Assembly: GCA_003116975.1 (NCBI GenBank)
Contig: BGKB01000008.1
Location: 558,001-622,000 of the forward strand
Direction of reading: 5' to 3'
Length of the DNA stretch: 64,000 nucleotides
From: Aurantiochytrium sp. KH105
Lineage: Eukaryota > Sar > Bigyra > Thraustochytrida > Thraustochytriidae
Position numbers and translations under genes: made by a program. The notes beneath the pieces were generated by a model. The model searched no databases and had not been told where the DNA came from. It saw only the letters and a program-made list of their open reading frames with translations. Shown here one piece after another: positions 48,929 to 60,161 of this stretch; the first letter of the stretch is position 1; every line of letters begins with the position of its first letter.

Positions 48929-50036
48929 GTTCGATCGATCGATCGATCGATTAATTCAACAAAGATGCGACGCGGTGATTCGTCTCGCGCCCAGCAGCCA
49001 GCCAGCCAGCTGGATAGTGCCTGGCCGCGCGGAGGCGTCGCCTCCAACCAGAAAGTCCGAAAGGCTCGCTAAAGTCATGTTTTCCCACCCCTGCGGCAAC
49101 CTGTGAGCGAGCGTGAAAGCATGAGCAGCCAGCCACCACCACTGCCAGCCAGCAGGCCGGCCTCGAGCCAAATGTCAGCCCAGGTACTGGCCACTTCTGC
49201 ATTAATTAATTAATAGCGGCCAAACTGAATGGCAACCGCCGCACATCGCAGGTAGCTCCGGTGCGCAGATCGACCGACTGCTCGTCCCACCCATCAGCCC
49301 TCCGCAGCCGCGCGCACTTACTCGCACTCACTTTCTCGTCCCTTCGCTGGTCGGTTGGTTGGCTCGATCCTTCGTACGTTTGCTTTGTTCGCTCCCTCCT
49401 CCCTCGCTCACTCGCGCGCTGCTGCGGCTGCGAAGCGAGGCCGGGCTTCCGACCCTCGCTTCCGCGCTTGTTCAGGCGAGAGAGGCGCGTTAACGCGTGC
49501 CCGGAACTCAAACGAGGCGACTCACTTGCGGCGGTTGGCAGCAGGCTGCTCCGAGACATTGCGTAGGTACTACGGGCTGGGCGGGCGGACCCTGAGTAGT
49601 ACGGGGTTCGCTGCCGTGCGCGCATGCCTCCGAGCGTGTTTACGTGCGCGCGTTGCCACGAATGAACCAAAGGTCCGCACGAAAGAAAGAAAGAAACAAA
49701 GAAACAAAGGACGAACGGACAAAGAACCAGCCTGCGCACAAAGATATTTTTTTGTTGAAAAGTTTTTTGTTTTTTTGTAAAAAAATAAATAAAAATCCGA
49801 CGTTGAACCAAGAATCGAAGGCACGAACCAACGAAGCGACGCACAGACGATCTGGCTGTGCAGCCTGTCAGTTAGCTGCTGGCTGCCCTACCATTGGCGG
49901 CCGATCGATCGATCCATCGACGCAAGGCAGCCCCGCGACACACACGCCCCACTCACTTCTCCACACGCGCACTGCACCGCGGTGATCGTGCCTGTGCGTG
50001 CCAGCCAGCTGCTGCTGCTGCCTTCCTTGCAAACCA

Positions 50037-50102
50037 GGAAGGAAGGAAGGAAGGAAGGAAGGAAGGAAGGAAGGAAGGAAGGAAGGAAGGAAGGAAGGAA
50101 GG
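50037..50102. repeat. (GGAA)n array, about 16 copies
   Basis: The longest pure tetranucleotide array in the window. It is preceded 10 bp upstream by CCTTCCTT, the complement of its own unit. Confidence 0.95.
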
Positions 50103-50714
50103 TCGACCATGGCGCGGCGAAGTGCGAGTGAGCGCGCGAGCGAGCGAGCAGCGTGCGTGCGTGCGAGTTGCCCCGTTTCTGCGAGTAGTTGCGAGCTTCG
50201 AGGCACCCGCACGGCCAGCCGGGTCAACCGTCCATCGACGCCGCCATTTGTTTGTTTATTCGCCCCGCCGCCCGCCCGCCCGCCCGTCCGTCCGTCCGCA
50301 CGCAGCCATCCGATTGGTCCGGGCGGCCTCGCGCGCGGGCAAGGCCGGAGTCCGAGACGCGGCCGCGGTCGACGTGCATGCGGGAGCGCCCTCCGGCGGC
50401 ATCCCGCTGATTGCTTCGGTATTTCGGAGTGAGCCAACAAACGAACAGAGACCAGCGGCGAGGAGGAGACCCTCCCGTTCCAGAGAAGCCAAGGCGATTC
50501 CAGGCGAGGCGAGGCGAGGCGTCTTCCTCCGAGCCGTCCGGGCCCGGTCGTCGACCGGGGCATTTTTGCATTCCTGCATGCATGGATGCAGGAGTGTGCA
50601 TGAAAACGGCGCTAGGGACGCCTGCCTGGCTGGTCCGCCAATTGTGGCCGATGGAATAGGTGTCGTGAGCGCCGTGGCAGTGATTCCTTTTGTTCATTCT
50701 TTTCATGGCCATGA

Positions 50715-50715
<1 letters not shown>

Positions 50716-50746
<31 letters not shown>
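50716..50746. repeat. (GCAA)n array
   Basis: Seven to eight copies. Related GCAA/AAGC arrays lie at about 54352-54373 and 54403-54416. Confidence 0.9.
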
Positions 50747-51247
50747 GACACATGAAGAAAGCAAACGACTAACCGAAAGAAATCATGGTGGATGGCGCAT
50801 CGCGCGGACGCCACGATCAATCGATTGATCTACTCCAAAAACACGATCGAGCATCCTCCAATTTTATCTGCAGCTGCCACTGCAGCTGCCGAGCAAGCAA
50901 TCTATCTTTCTATCTACCACTATTTGGCCTGCTTGGCGATGGAGCGCGTCTTTCACAGTCGCAAACCTGACTTGAAGTGAAACAAATTGCAGTGGCGAAT
51001 CCACGCAGCTAGCATTCGTGCCTGGAACCGTTCGTGTCTGTCCGCGGCAGCTGCAGCGCAGCGCGGAACGCAGACGGTGCTGGCTGGCTGGGGACGGACG
51101 CTCCGGTTTGGGGAAGGATGGCCAAGTGGAACCGCCCGTGAGGACACGTCTCGTCGCGACAAGGTGCTGGTCGACTCGATCCCTCGATCTGTCGATGCGT
51201 CGGTCTCGGCGATGCTGCCTTCGTCAGCCATGTCTCCTCGCAGCGTC

Positions 51248-51291
51248 TGTTTGTTTGTCTGTCTGTCTGTCAGTCTGTCTGTCTGTCTGTC
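51248..51291. repeat. (GTCT)n array
   Basis: Eleven or so copies of GTCT/GTTT with one CAGT interruption. Confidence 0.9.
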
Positions 51292-51773
51292 CGCGTCTTC
51301 GCCCCACATTGCCTCGCCTAGCTGCGCCAGTGCTCGTGCCGCGTTCAGGCAGTCCCCGACCGGGAGCGGGGGGAGATCAGGGGGAAAGGGAATCGAAAAG
51401 GACACGCGACCGACCGACTGGCAGGGACGGCAGCGGCCAGACAGGCCCGCAAGTGGCTGCGCGCGGCGTTCCGGCGCCGCGGCGATGCAGCTGCGATTCG
51501 AATCGTGGCTCCACTCGTGTCAGCATCGCGCTTGCTCGCTTGGGTGCTTGTGCACTTGCTTGCTCGCTTGCTGCGGCTGTCTGGCTGACTGACCTAGGTT
51601 GATCCTTGATTTTATTTGCGGCCTGCCTGCCTGTCTTTCGTACTTCGGTCCCACCTGCGCCGTGCTGTGTGAAAAATACATGTATTCACCACAGCACGTG
51701 TGCCAGCTGTGGCCCAGTCCACAGCCGTTCGACAACCCTGCCTGTCTGCCTGCCTGTCTATCTCTGGCTGCTT

Positions 51774-51808
51774 GTTGGTTGGTTGGTTGGTTGGTTGGTT
51801 GGTTGGTG
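51774..51808. repeat. (GGTT)n array
   Basis: About nine copies of GGTT. A shorter array of the same unit is at about 55137-55170. Confidence 0.9.
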
Positions 51809-53896
51809 GACCGTGGCGGACGCGCCCCGTCAGCTCAAAGAATAGCAACCAGCCCCATGGCCAGGACCCGCCGGAGGCACGGACAGCGGCGGCAGACAGC
51901 TTTGTTCGAGGAGAGTCACGCAGGCCGGGCAGACGGCACACGTCGACGGGGCGCAGCGAGGAACAGTGGCAGGCAAGGGGCGGCGATCGACGGACGGCAG
52001 CTACAGCTACCATGGCTACAGCTACTGAAAGGAGTATCCAGACGAAAAAGAAGCAAGGAAAATGGAAAGCGAAGGAAAGAACGAAAGTAGGTAGTAGGTA
52101 TACTATACCTATACCGTATACAAGTAAAAAAATGAAAACGAAAACGAAAACGAAATCGAAAACGAAAAGAAATCAGAAAATAGAAGGAAAAGGGAATAGA
52201 AAAATAGAAAAGAACGAGAGGAAGATAAGATTGGCTGTGAAATAAAACAGGGAATCGCGCGCAGGTGCGACGCAGCAAGCGATGTGAGCGAGATGTGAAC
52301 CACGCCAGCCGAGGCAGGCGTGCCGGCGGACACTGCATCGACATTTTTTGGCGGTTGTCGGCTGGATGCGGCCGGGCCGCCTCGCTTCGTCTTGCTTTGT
52401 GCGTAACGTGTCGCTCGCGTGATCACCGATCGGCCCTCGCGGCCCCAGCGAGCAGCAAGACAGTCCATCCGCCTTCGAGCAGCCACCGCCGGATGCGGAC
52501 GCGATCTCAGCCATAGACGAAGAGCAAGGTCAAATTGAATCAAGCCAAGTCAAATCAATTTGATCCAAACTAGCGTTTAAAAAAAAAAAAAAAGAATGAA
52601 AAAGCCGAGAGCTCTTTCGTTTCTGGTCGGCTGGCTGGGCGAGTGGTGGCTGCGAAGCTGTTTGAAACAACCGCCACTCGTTCTCCTCGACGAAAATCCT
52701 TTTGCCATCCCTTGCTCCCTCCGTTTTCCCCCTCCTGCGCTTTCGCGCTTTCTCTCGCCTTCTGCCTGCGAACGACCACGAGCGGCTGCTCCCGATCCCC
52801 GCTTGCTCGATGCCTCCCTCCCTCGCTCGCTCTCTTCCTCGCCGCGCCTTCGGGAAGCCCTTCGCGGGCAGAAGGAGAGGAAGAGGCTTCCCGCGCGACG
52901 TCCGCGAGGCCGTTTGTTTATGTGCGCATCGAATCTCTGACTTGCTGGCTCGCGGAGGCGGCAGCAGCGACGGACCTGGAGGCGCAGCTGGCTGCACTGC
53001 AGCGCGCAGAGAATGAGAGCAAGAGGAAAACGAGGAAGGGGCCGACTGTGAAAGACGCGCACGGCGAGAGCACGGATGGATGATGCGATGGATGAATCGG
53101 GAAGGCAAAGGCAGCGGAGGAGGAAGACGACCAATTTGCCTGGCGATGGACGTCCGGCCGGCCGGTCGATCGCCAGTGGAAACGGGCTTCCTGTCCTACT
53201 CTACTACAACAGCACGTCACGGCAGGGCATCCGGGCTTCGTGGGCCGGACGCTTACTGTGTCGCGGAGCGACAGGTAGTTCCTAAGGTAAACACGAACAA
53301 CCCCGCTAGGTGGGTCGCAGTTTTCCTGGGAAAACAAGAGCAGCTCGCGCAAGCTTGGGCTGGCGACAGGGCATTCACAACCGCCGGGCGCAGAGGCGCA
53401 GCCAAGGCGTGAGGCAAAGACGAGCTGCTGCCGCAAACGACGCACTTGTGTCGTCCTTGCGCGGTGGCCAATACCGCGCCAGTGAGTCGCAAAAGCTGTC
53501 AAATCTCGAAATTCGTCTCGTCTGAAATGGCGCAACACTATCAAAAGATCTTACAATTCGCGCAAACTCGCATGGCGCCTGCAAATTTTTTAAGAATGCA
53601 CGACTTCCGCAGCTGCGACGCGGGGGCGGCCAGTTCGACGTCGCGCGGAGCTACGCTGCCCCTGCGTCCGTCTGTCTGTTTGTCTGTCTGTCGGTCTATC
53701 TGGCTGGCTCAGACCGACTGGCCGACCGACCCACCACCACGCCCAGCCCGCGCAGTTTGCAAGCAAGCGAGTCCTCTTACGCAGCAGCGAACCGCAGCAG
53801 AGAGCACGCTCGGCACAGGGTCTCTCGTCTCGTTCCGGAAGGCGCGCTCACAGTCGCGGGCCCGGGGCTTGCTGCTTGCTTGCTGCTTGCTGCTTG

Positions 53897-54017
53897 CTTG
53901 CTCTTGCTCTTGCTCTTGCTCTTGCTCTTGCTCTTGCTCTTGCTCTTGCTCTTGCTCTTGCTCTTGCTCTTGCTCTTGCTCTTGCTCTTGCTCTTGCTCT
54001 TGCTCTTGCTCTTGCTG
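53897..54017. repeat. (CTTGCT)n hexanucleotide array, about 20 copies
   Basis: Roughly 120 bp of near-perfect CTTGCT. It is preceded by GCTTGCTGCTTGCTTGC variants and ends sharply at a GGGGC. Because the unit is six bases, every frame stays open and gives Leu-Leu, Leu-Ala, Ala-Arg, Lys-Ser or Glu-Gln dipeptide runs. Confidence 0.95.
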
Positions 54018-55317
54018 GGGCTGCGCAACCTGAACGCGCTCGCATGTCGCGGAGGGTTGGTGCCCCGGAGGTCGGTCCGCGCTGCCTGCGAGGCCGTCTT
54101 CCCCACGCCCGTTGCGACCAACGGCCGGGCTCGAAGCGCTTCCCGAGGGGGCGAGGCTTCCCGGCGCGGCAGAGTGGCTGGCTGGTTTGTTCGTTCGTTC
54201 GAGCGGGCTGGGGGTAGAGTTCGTTGGTTGCCTCACAGGAGACGCGAAGCCTCGGAGCGAGCCCGTCGAACCGGCCGGCGGCGAAAGAGGAAAACTTGCT
54301 CTCTCCCTCGCGCTCGCTCGCGCCGCGTTCAACCCACCCTTGGCAAGTACGCAAGCAAGCAAGCAAGCAAGCAAAGTACAGCAAGCAAAAGCAAAGTAAA
54401 TCAAGCAAGCAAGCAAGTATCACTCGGCACTTGGATTTTAAAATCAAGTTGGGAAGCCAGCGAGCTAGGAGCGAGCAAAGGCCTCGTCTCTGGGGCCTCG
54501 TCTTGGCCTGTTCGTAAATCGATCGACTGTCGTCACGATCCCTGCTTGCTTCCGTTTGCTTGCTGCGCTTCCGGGCTTGCTTCCCTTGCTTGATTCCGTT
54601 TGCTTTCGTTTGCGTGGCTTCGGCTTCCTTGATCGCTCGTGCTCACCCGTCCACACCTTTGCAATGGCAAGTGGCGCCAGGGTAAGCGAGCCTTGTATCT
54701 TTCGTTCCACTCTCGGGCTCGGTTGTGCAGAGCGCGCGCTTCGCGTCCCGGAGAAAGCCTCGGCGAGGCAGGCGAGCCACCGTTGCTGTCAGCCGCCACG
54801 GCCAGCTTTCAGCTGGCTGGCCGCAACCGGCCATCGCTGCCAAAGAGCCGCGACCACGCCCCGCCCCGCCCCTGACGATGGTGTTGTCTTGCCCTGCTAA
54901 CCCTGGCTGGGACAGCTGGGACAAAAGCCTTGGCGCGCCCGCAGCCGAAAGTGCAGCTGCGGGGATGGGGATCCGCACAGCGGGGAGAGGCGGAGAGGCG
55001 AGGAGAGAGAGTGCATGGTTCTTGCCATACCGCCGCGGCGGCGAGACGAGTCCGGCCGTCAAGGTAATTCAATTCGTGCGTGGGTGTTGATCGCGGCGGC
55101 GGCTGGGAAGCGATCGCTCGATCAAATGGTTGATTGGTTGGTCGGTTGCCATTGGTTGGTTGGTTGGTTGCCAAACGTATGTCTGACGGGGGAGTGAACA
55201 GTGTGCGGAGGCGAACAGGCCGGCACAGAGGGAGAGAAAGGAGAAGAAATTCGAAATTTTGAAGTGAGGAGCAGTAAGATCAAGTGGTAGACGACGTGGC
55301 AGTGACCATGGTGAGTG

Positions 55318-55345
55318 GCATGCATGCATGCATGCATGCATGGTC

Positions 55346-55378
<33 letters not shown>
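55318..55378. repeat. (TGCA)n followed by (GA)n
   Basis: A self-complementary TGCA array (about 55318-55342) abuts a GA dinucleotide run (about 55349-55378). Confidence 0.9.
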
Positions 55379-55382
<4 letters not shown>

Positions 55383-56104
55383 GCCGGAGTGCTGCCTGCG
55401 GCGAGTCTGTCGGTCGCTGCGGCGAATCTGGCGGGCGGACGGTCTTCGAAAGCCACGGCTGCCGCCGTGACTGCGAGGGCGGTGAAGAACGCAGCGAAGT
55501 GGCCGGCGCTGTAGTAGGGAGGGGGAAGCAAGCGACGCACAGAAAGACAGAGAGAGACGGATGATCACAAGTTTTGGATGCGGCGTGCGGCCACCTCCAC
55601 TGTCCACGCACAACACGGGCAGGACGTACGTACTACGTACCTAGTACTACGTACGTACGCGCGCACGAACGTGGGCACGAAAGCCTGGGCAGCGCGCTCG
55701 AAGGCGGCACGACGACCGGGCCTCGTCAGGACGCGTTTTTGCGCAGCCACCTACATGCATGGGTGCATGGATACATGCATGCTTACATGCATTGCGTGCA
55801 TGGCCGTGCCTGCCTCTTGACGCGATTCGCGGCTACGACCTGGTCTGACCCGAGGCGAACGCGTGCCGAGGTGGGCGGGCGGGCGGGCGAGGGAGGGAGG
55901 GAGGGGAAGGAGGGAGGGAGGGAGGGGGCAGCGAGCAAGTAGCCATGGTAGATGGATGGTTGATTGGGGGCAGGTGGATAGATGGCGGCATCCGATTGGC
56001 CAGGGCCTCTGCACAAGCCGCTGCGTCTGCTCTCCGGGCCTTGATTGACCTGAAAGACACCGCGTTCTTTCCCGACTCCGTGCAAAGCTCTTCTTCCTCC
56101 GAGC

Positions 56105-56148
56105 AATTTCTTTTCTTTTCTTTTCTTTTCTTTTCTTTTCTTTTCATT
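56105..56148. repeat. (TTTTC)n pentamer array
   Basis: About eight copies, followed by a T-rich region extending to about 56350. Confidence 0.9.
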
Positions 56149-57732
56149 TCCATTCATTTTTTAACTTAAAAAATTCTTTTATTTTTATTCTCTCGCCTTG
56201 TGTTCTTTTCCGCGTCGTCCCTCTTTCCCCTCCTTTTTTTTCTTTTTTCTTCTTTCTTTTTCTTTCTTTTCTTTCTTTTTCTTTTCTTTCACCTTTTTCT
56301 CTTTCCTCTTTTCTATTCTTTTCGATTCTTTTCGATTCTTTTTTTTCGTGCGTTCTTTGTTTGTTGCTTGCGCGTGGCAGTTCGTCTGGCAGGTGGGGGC
56401 TGGTCGGGCTCCGCGTCGCCGCTGTTCACTTGCGTCGTCTCCCTCCTCCCTCCCTCCCTCCGCACGCTCGCTCGCTCGCTAGCACGCACGCGTCCCTCGC
56501 ACGCTCGCGTGCACCCGCCCCGCCCCGCCCCGCCTCGCCTCGCCGGGATCAAGTCTTCGAGGCCACCCCGTCCGGCCCGCTGCCTGTCGCTGCCCGCCGC
56601 TCGAGCCCCGGCCGCGCGCTCTCGAGCCCCGGCCGGGCCCTGGCCGGCGGCTCTTGAGCGACTGACTACTGGCGGACGCGAAGGCGAGGCGAAGCGAGGC
56701 GCGGGATTCGTATCTTTCGCGCCCCACCTCCCCGCCGAGCCAACCAACGAACGAACGAACGAACAAACAAACGAACGAGCGTCGTGGGAAGCGCCGGGGC
56801 AGCGCAGACCCGCGGCGATGGAGCAGAGAGCTGCGTTCCGGCTGGAGTGCTTCTCCTCGTCGGAGGGGCCGGGAGGAGGGAGCTGCAGATCCAGGGAGGG
56901 CGCGAAGGTGAACGAAGGAAACGAAAAGAAAGGGAAGGAGGAGAGAAGAAAGTGAAAAGCGGTAGGAAGAAGCGCAGGAAGCGACAGACAGGAAGAAAGA
57001 AAAGAAAGCAAATGAAAGAACGCGCGCCAAGGGAGGAAGGAAGGCAAGCACAAGAAGCAACCAACCAAGTGACGAGACACGGGCATCGATCTTCCCTTCT
57101 TTCCTCTTTTCCTCCTTTCCTCGACTCGATCGTGCCGCGCGTGTCGCGCCGACCGGGCTCGCCCGCGCGAGGCGAGGCGAGGCGAGGCAGGCCGGTCCCA
57201 CCCAGCGAGCCGCCATGCCCTGCTGCCCGCCTGCCTGCCAAATGCCTGCCAAATGCGTGCCAAATGCGAGGTGGCGCGCGGCCGCCATGACACGCACGAG
57301 CTCCGGAGGGAGGGAAGCGGCGGGAAAGGGGCTGCGCGTTGCGCGGGACGGCCTTGTCCACGGTCTCGCGCTCCTGTCCCGGGCCTGAGGGCGCGGATCC
57401 GGGACGCGGCGCGACGCGAAGCGGAAGCGAAGCGAAGCGCGCGAGAGAGAAAGGAGAGAAGGCCAGCCAGGCCAAAGACGGGAAAAGAAAGGGCAGCGGG
57501 GAGAGAAAGAAACGGGAAAAAAGAAGCGGGCGATGCAGGAGAGGAGGAATCGAGGTGAATCACATTGCAGAGCAGAAAGAAAGAGCAGAAAGAGCAGTCG
57601 GAGAAAGAAAAGAAGAGCACCCACCGCGGCGTGATTCGGAGCGACGAGGTGCGGGTTGAGGGGGAGCCACGCCGGTCTTGCTTGCTCTCTCGCTTGCTTG
57701 CTTTCTTGCTTGCTTGCTTGCTTTGTTTTTTC

Positions 57733-57768
57733 TCTCTGCTCTGCTCTGCTCTGCTCTGCTCTGCTCTG
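57733..57768. repeat. (CTCTG)n pentamer array
   Basis: Seven copies of the pentamer. GCTT tetramers lie just upstream (57680-57722). Confidence 0.9.
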
Positions 57769-60161
57769 GGTTGGTTTCTTGGTTGGAGAGAGAGCGGGTC
57801 GCTGCATCGGCCGTGCGTTCGATGCGGCTCGTGCCGGACCAGGATTGGCGGCGGCGCGTGACGGAAAGCGAGCGAGCGAGCGAGCGAGCGAAGCCGAGGC
57901 ACGCAAGAGAGGCAGGCAAGGCAAGCAGCAGGGCAGGGCGTTTGAACAGACGATCACGCGAACGACCTGTGCGGGTCTGCGCACGTCCGTGCGTACGTAC
58001 GGGGGACAGGGCCGGCGAGGCCCAGGCGGAGAAGCAGGAGAGGCGAGGACGGTAGGGCTAGCTGGGGCCCGGTCGCGGTCTGAGGTATGGGCGCGCAAGA
58101 GGAGCGGCGGCGACGGGCAGCGGCCACGGCCAACTAAGGCCCGCGCCGCGTCTGCAGCTGCAGGCAGTGCAGCGCAGTGCAGCGCAGCGCAGTGCCGCGC
58201 AGGCAGCCAGGTTGGTCGTGTCGCACGTGCCGCGGGCGCACCCCACATCGGGGCGCGAGGCCGCAGCTGGGGGGCTGGGGGGCTCCACATCTGCGGCGCA
58301 GGAAGGCATACTCACTTATGGCGCCCCGGGTACCTGTAAGTTGCGGCGCAGGTAACGCCTAGAGCGCGCTGGCCTTTTCGAGTGCGCGCTTCGAGTGGCA
58401 GCGGCCGCCACAGCACGAGAGGGAAAAGCGAGGCAGAGCGGAGCACAGCAGCAGCAGCCAATCAACAGGGCAGAATAAACAACGCAAAATGAAGCGGAAT
58501 CGAGCAGAGCAGGGCGAGTATCGGGCGTCGAATTCGGGGCGGGCGGGCAGGGAGGGAGTGGCAGCAGAGCGGCCGAAGGGAGGGAGAAAAGGGGAGGGAG
58601 GGACAGAGAATGGCGAGATCGCAGGCGAGACAGCGCAGCGCGGCGAGCAGAGGTGGAGTTCGGAGGCGGACAGGGACGGCAGGCGAAGAGTCTACGGAGG
58701 AGCGCACGTGACGGCGGGGCAGGCGAGAGGTTGCGGAGTGGCAGCGGCGAATAGTGAAATGACACAGGGGCCGTGTCGCATCAGCATCGCGTGCACTGCA
58801 CGCAGCAGCTCCGGCGCGTTTACGTGCATAGTGTAAGGTCTCCCATTTTTTCCCTTGCAGTGCCCATGGCCGTGCAGATGGCGGCTCGGTTCGCTCTTGA
58901 GAGTTCGTTTCCGACTCGTTCACGGTCGGCTGGTCGAAAAGCAGACGCTCGGCGAGCCAAAGAGCTGGCGTCCCTGCCTCGCTTTCGTGCGCCCAGGGTC
59001 GTTCGGCCAGCATTGCACGCGGCAGCAGCAACGTAAATGGCAGCAAGGCCGTCCATGCGCATGCCCGCCGCCGGAAGAAGAACTTCTACCGCAAACATCC
59101 AGCAGCTGCAGCAGCGAGGTAGTCAGCGGCCAGCGCGGAATGAGTGCGCCTCGTGTGGAACGGCTGGGCAGACGAGATGCGCACGCGGCGGTGGCGGTTG
59201 TTGTATAGTCTTGCTGCTGTTCTGGCTGGCTGTGGCTGTTATACAGTGGACGTTGCCGTTGTCGGTGTTGTTATTGTTGTTCTTGCAGAGAGTGTTGCAG
59301 TCGCAGCTTCGGGCAGCAAGAGCGGCAGCGGAGCGTGCAAGGAAGGAAGGGGCGGCTGCGGCGCGGTCAGAGGTCCCGAGTTCTCAATCCAGCCGCGAGC
59401 GATCGGTCTCCGTTCCTCCCTCCACCTGTCGCGCCAGGGCACACGGCGAGTGGCCGGCGACGAGCGAGGGAGCGAGCCTCGTTTGGAGCTGCCCCCCGCG
59501 ACCGGCTGGCTGGCTGAATGAATGAAGGAATGAATGATGTGGCGGCAGCCAGAATGAGTATGTGGCGACCCCTTCCAACACAAGTGAGTTGGAACGCGCC
59601 GGGCGGCCAGCCACTGCCAGCCACAGCCGACGCTTCCATCCAGGTAGCCACGACTCTAGCTGGCCAACCGTCGATCGGGCTTTGTTCGTGCGTGTGTAAG
59701 CGCAGCGCGTAAGTTAGGGGGGGGGGGGCAAGGGGGGAGAGAAGGCTAGTTAGGATGGGGGGTATTGAAGGGAGGTGGAGGGAGAGGCCTGCACGCCGCA
59801 TCGACGAGCTTGATGATTGGAAAAATAAATGGAAGAAAGAAAAGAGAGAACGAGACAAAGAAAAAAAATGAATGAATGAATGAAGGGAACAAAAAAAGAG
59901 GAGCAACAAGAAGAAAAGAAAAAAGAAGAACAAAATGTGGTTGAAGGCCCAATACATGGTTTGTTCGTTCTCGTTTTCTTTTTCCCTCCAGTTCGGCAGC
60001 CAATCGCGCCATCCATGTCTCCATGACTGACAAGGTAAGGAAGGTGTACATCATCAAAAAAAAAAGATGGAACATTCTCATTTTTCCTGGCTGCAAATAG
60101 TCGTCACTTCGTCTGCGACGAACGACACGACACAACCGTCAGACAGACAGACAAACGGACC

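Larger units (their letters stand above)
41127..60161. other. 19-kb region without a supported gene
   Basis: Nothing here looks like a conserved protein or a recognisable RNA gene. Open frames up to about 600 codons exist on both strands, but they are Arg-, Ser-, Pro- or Leu-rich, overlap one another in several frames and coincide with simple repeats. The dominant content is interrupted tetranucleotide arrays (GGGA, GGAA, GATC, CCGA, GGCA, GCAA, GTCT, GGTT, GCGA), pentamers (TTTTC, CTCTG, CACGA) and a hexamer (CTTGCT). The first kilobase is probably the leader and promoter of the zinc-finger gene, and the last few hundred bases the 3' end of CTR9. No transposon ends, long terminal repeats or tRNA T-loop signatures were found. 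Confidence 0.6.

Noticed and set aside
50037-50102. CRISPR-like appearance of regular repeats
   Set aside because: The repeats are contiguous microsatellites without unique spacers, in a eukaryotic genome. No array of the repeat-spacer type was seen anywhere.
53757-54593. Poly-leucine frame that looks like a membrane protein
   Set aside because: The hydrophobic run is the CTTGCT hexamer array read in one frame; the other frames give equally long runs of other dipeptides.
56313-58290. Minus-strand frames of 529 and 603 codons in the desert
   Set aside because: They overlap each other in different frames and read as SLARSLAR- or PSLPPS-type products of simple repeats. No domain is visible.
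59037-59525. 162-codon plus-strand frame with one hydrophobic segment
   Set aside because: It starts with ATG and has a possible membrane helix, but the rest is Ala/Arg/Ser-rich, another frame is equally open, and no motif supports it.
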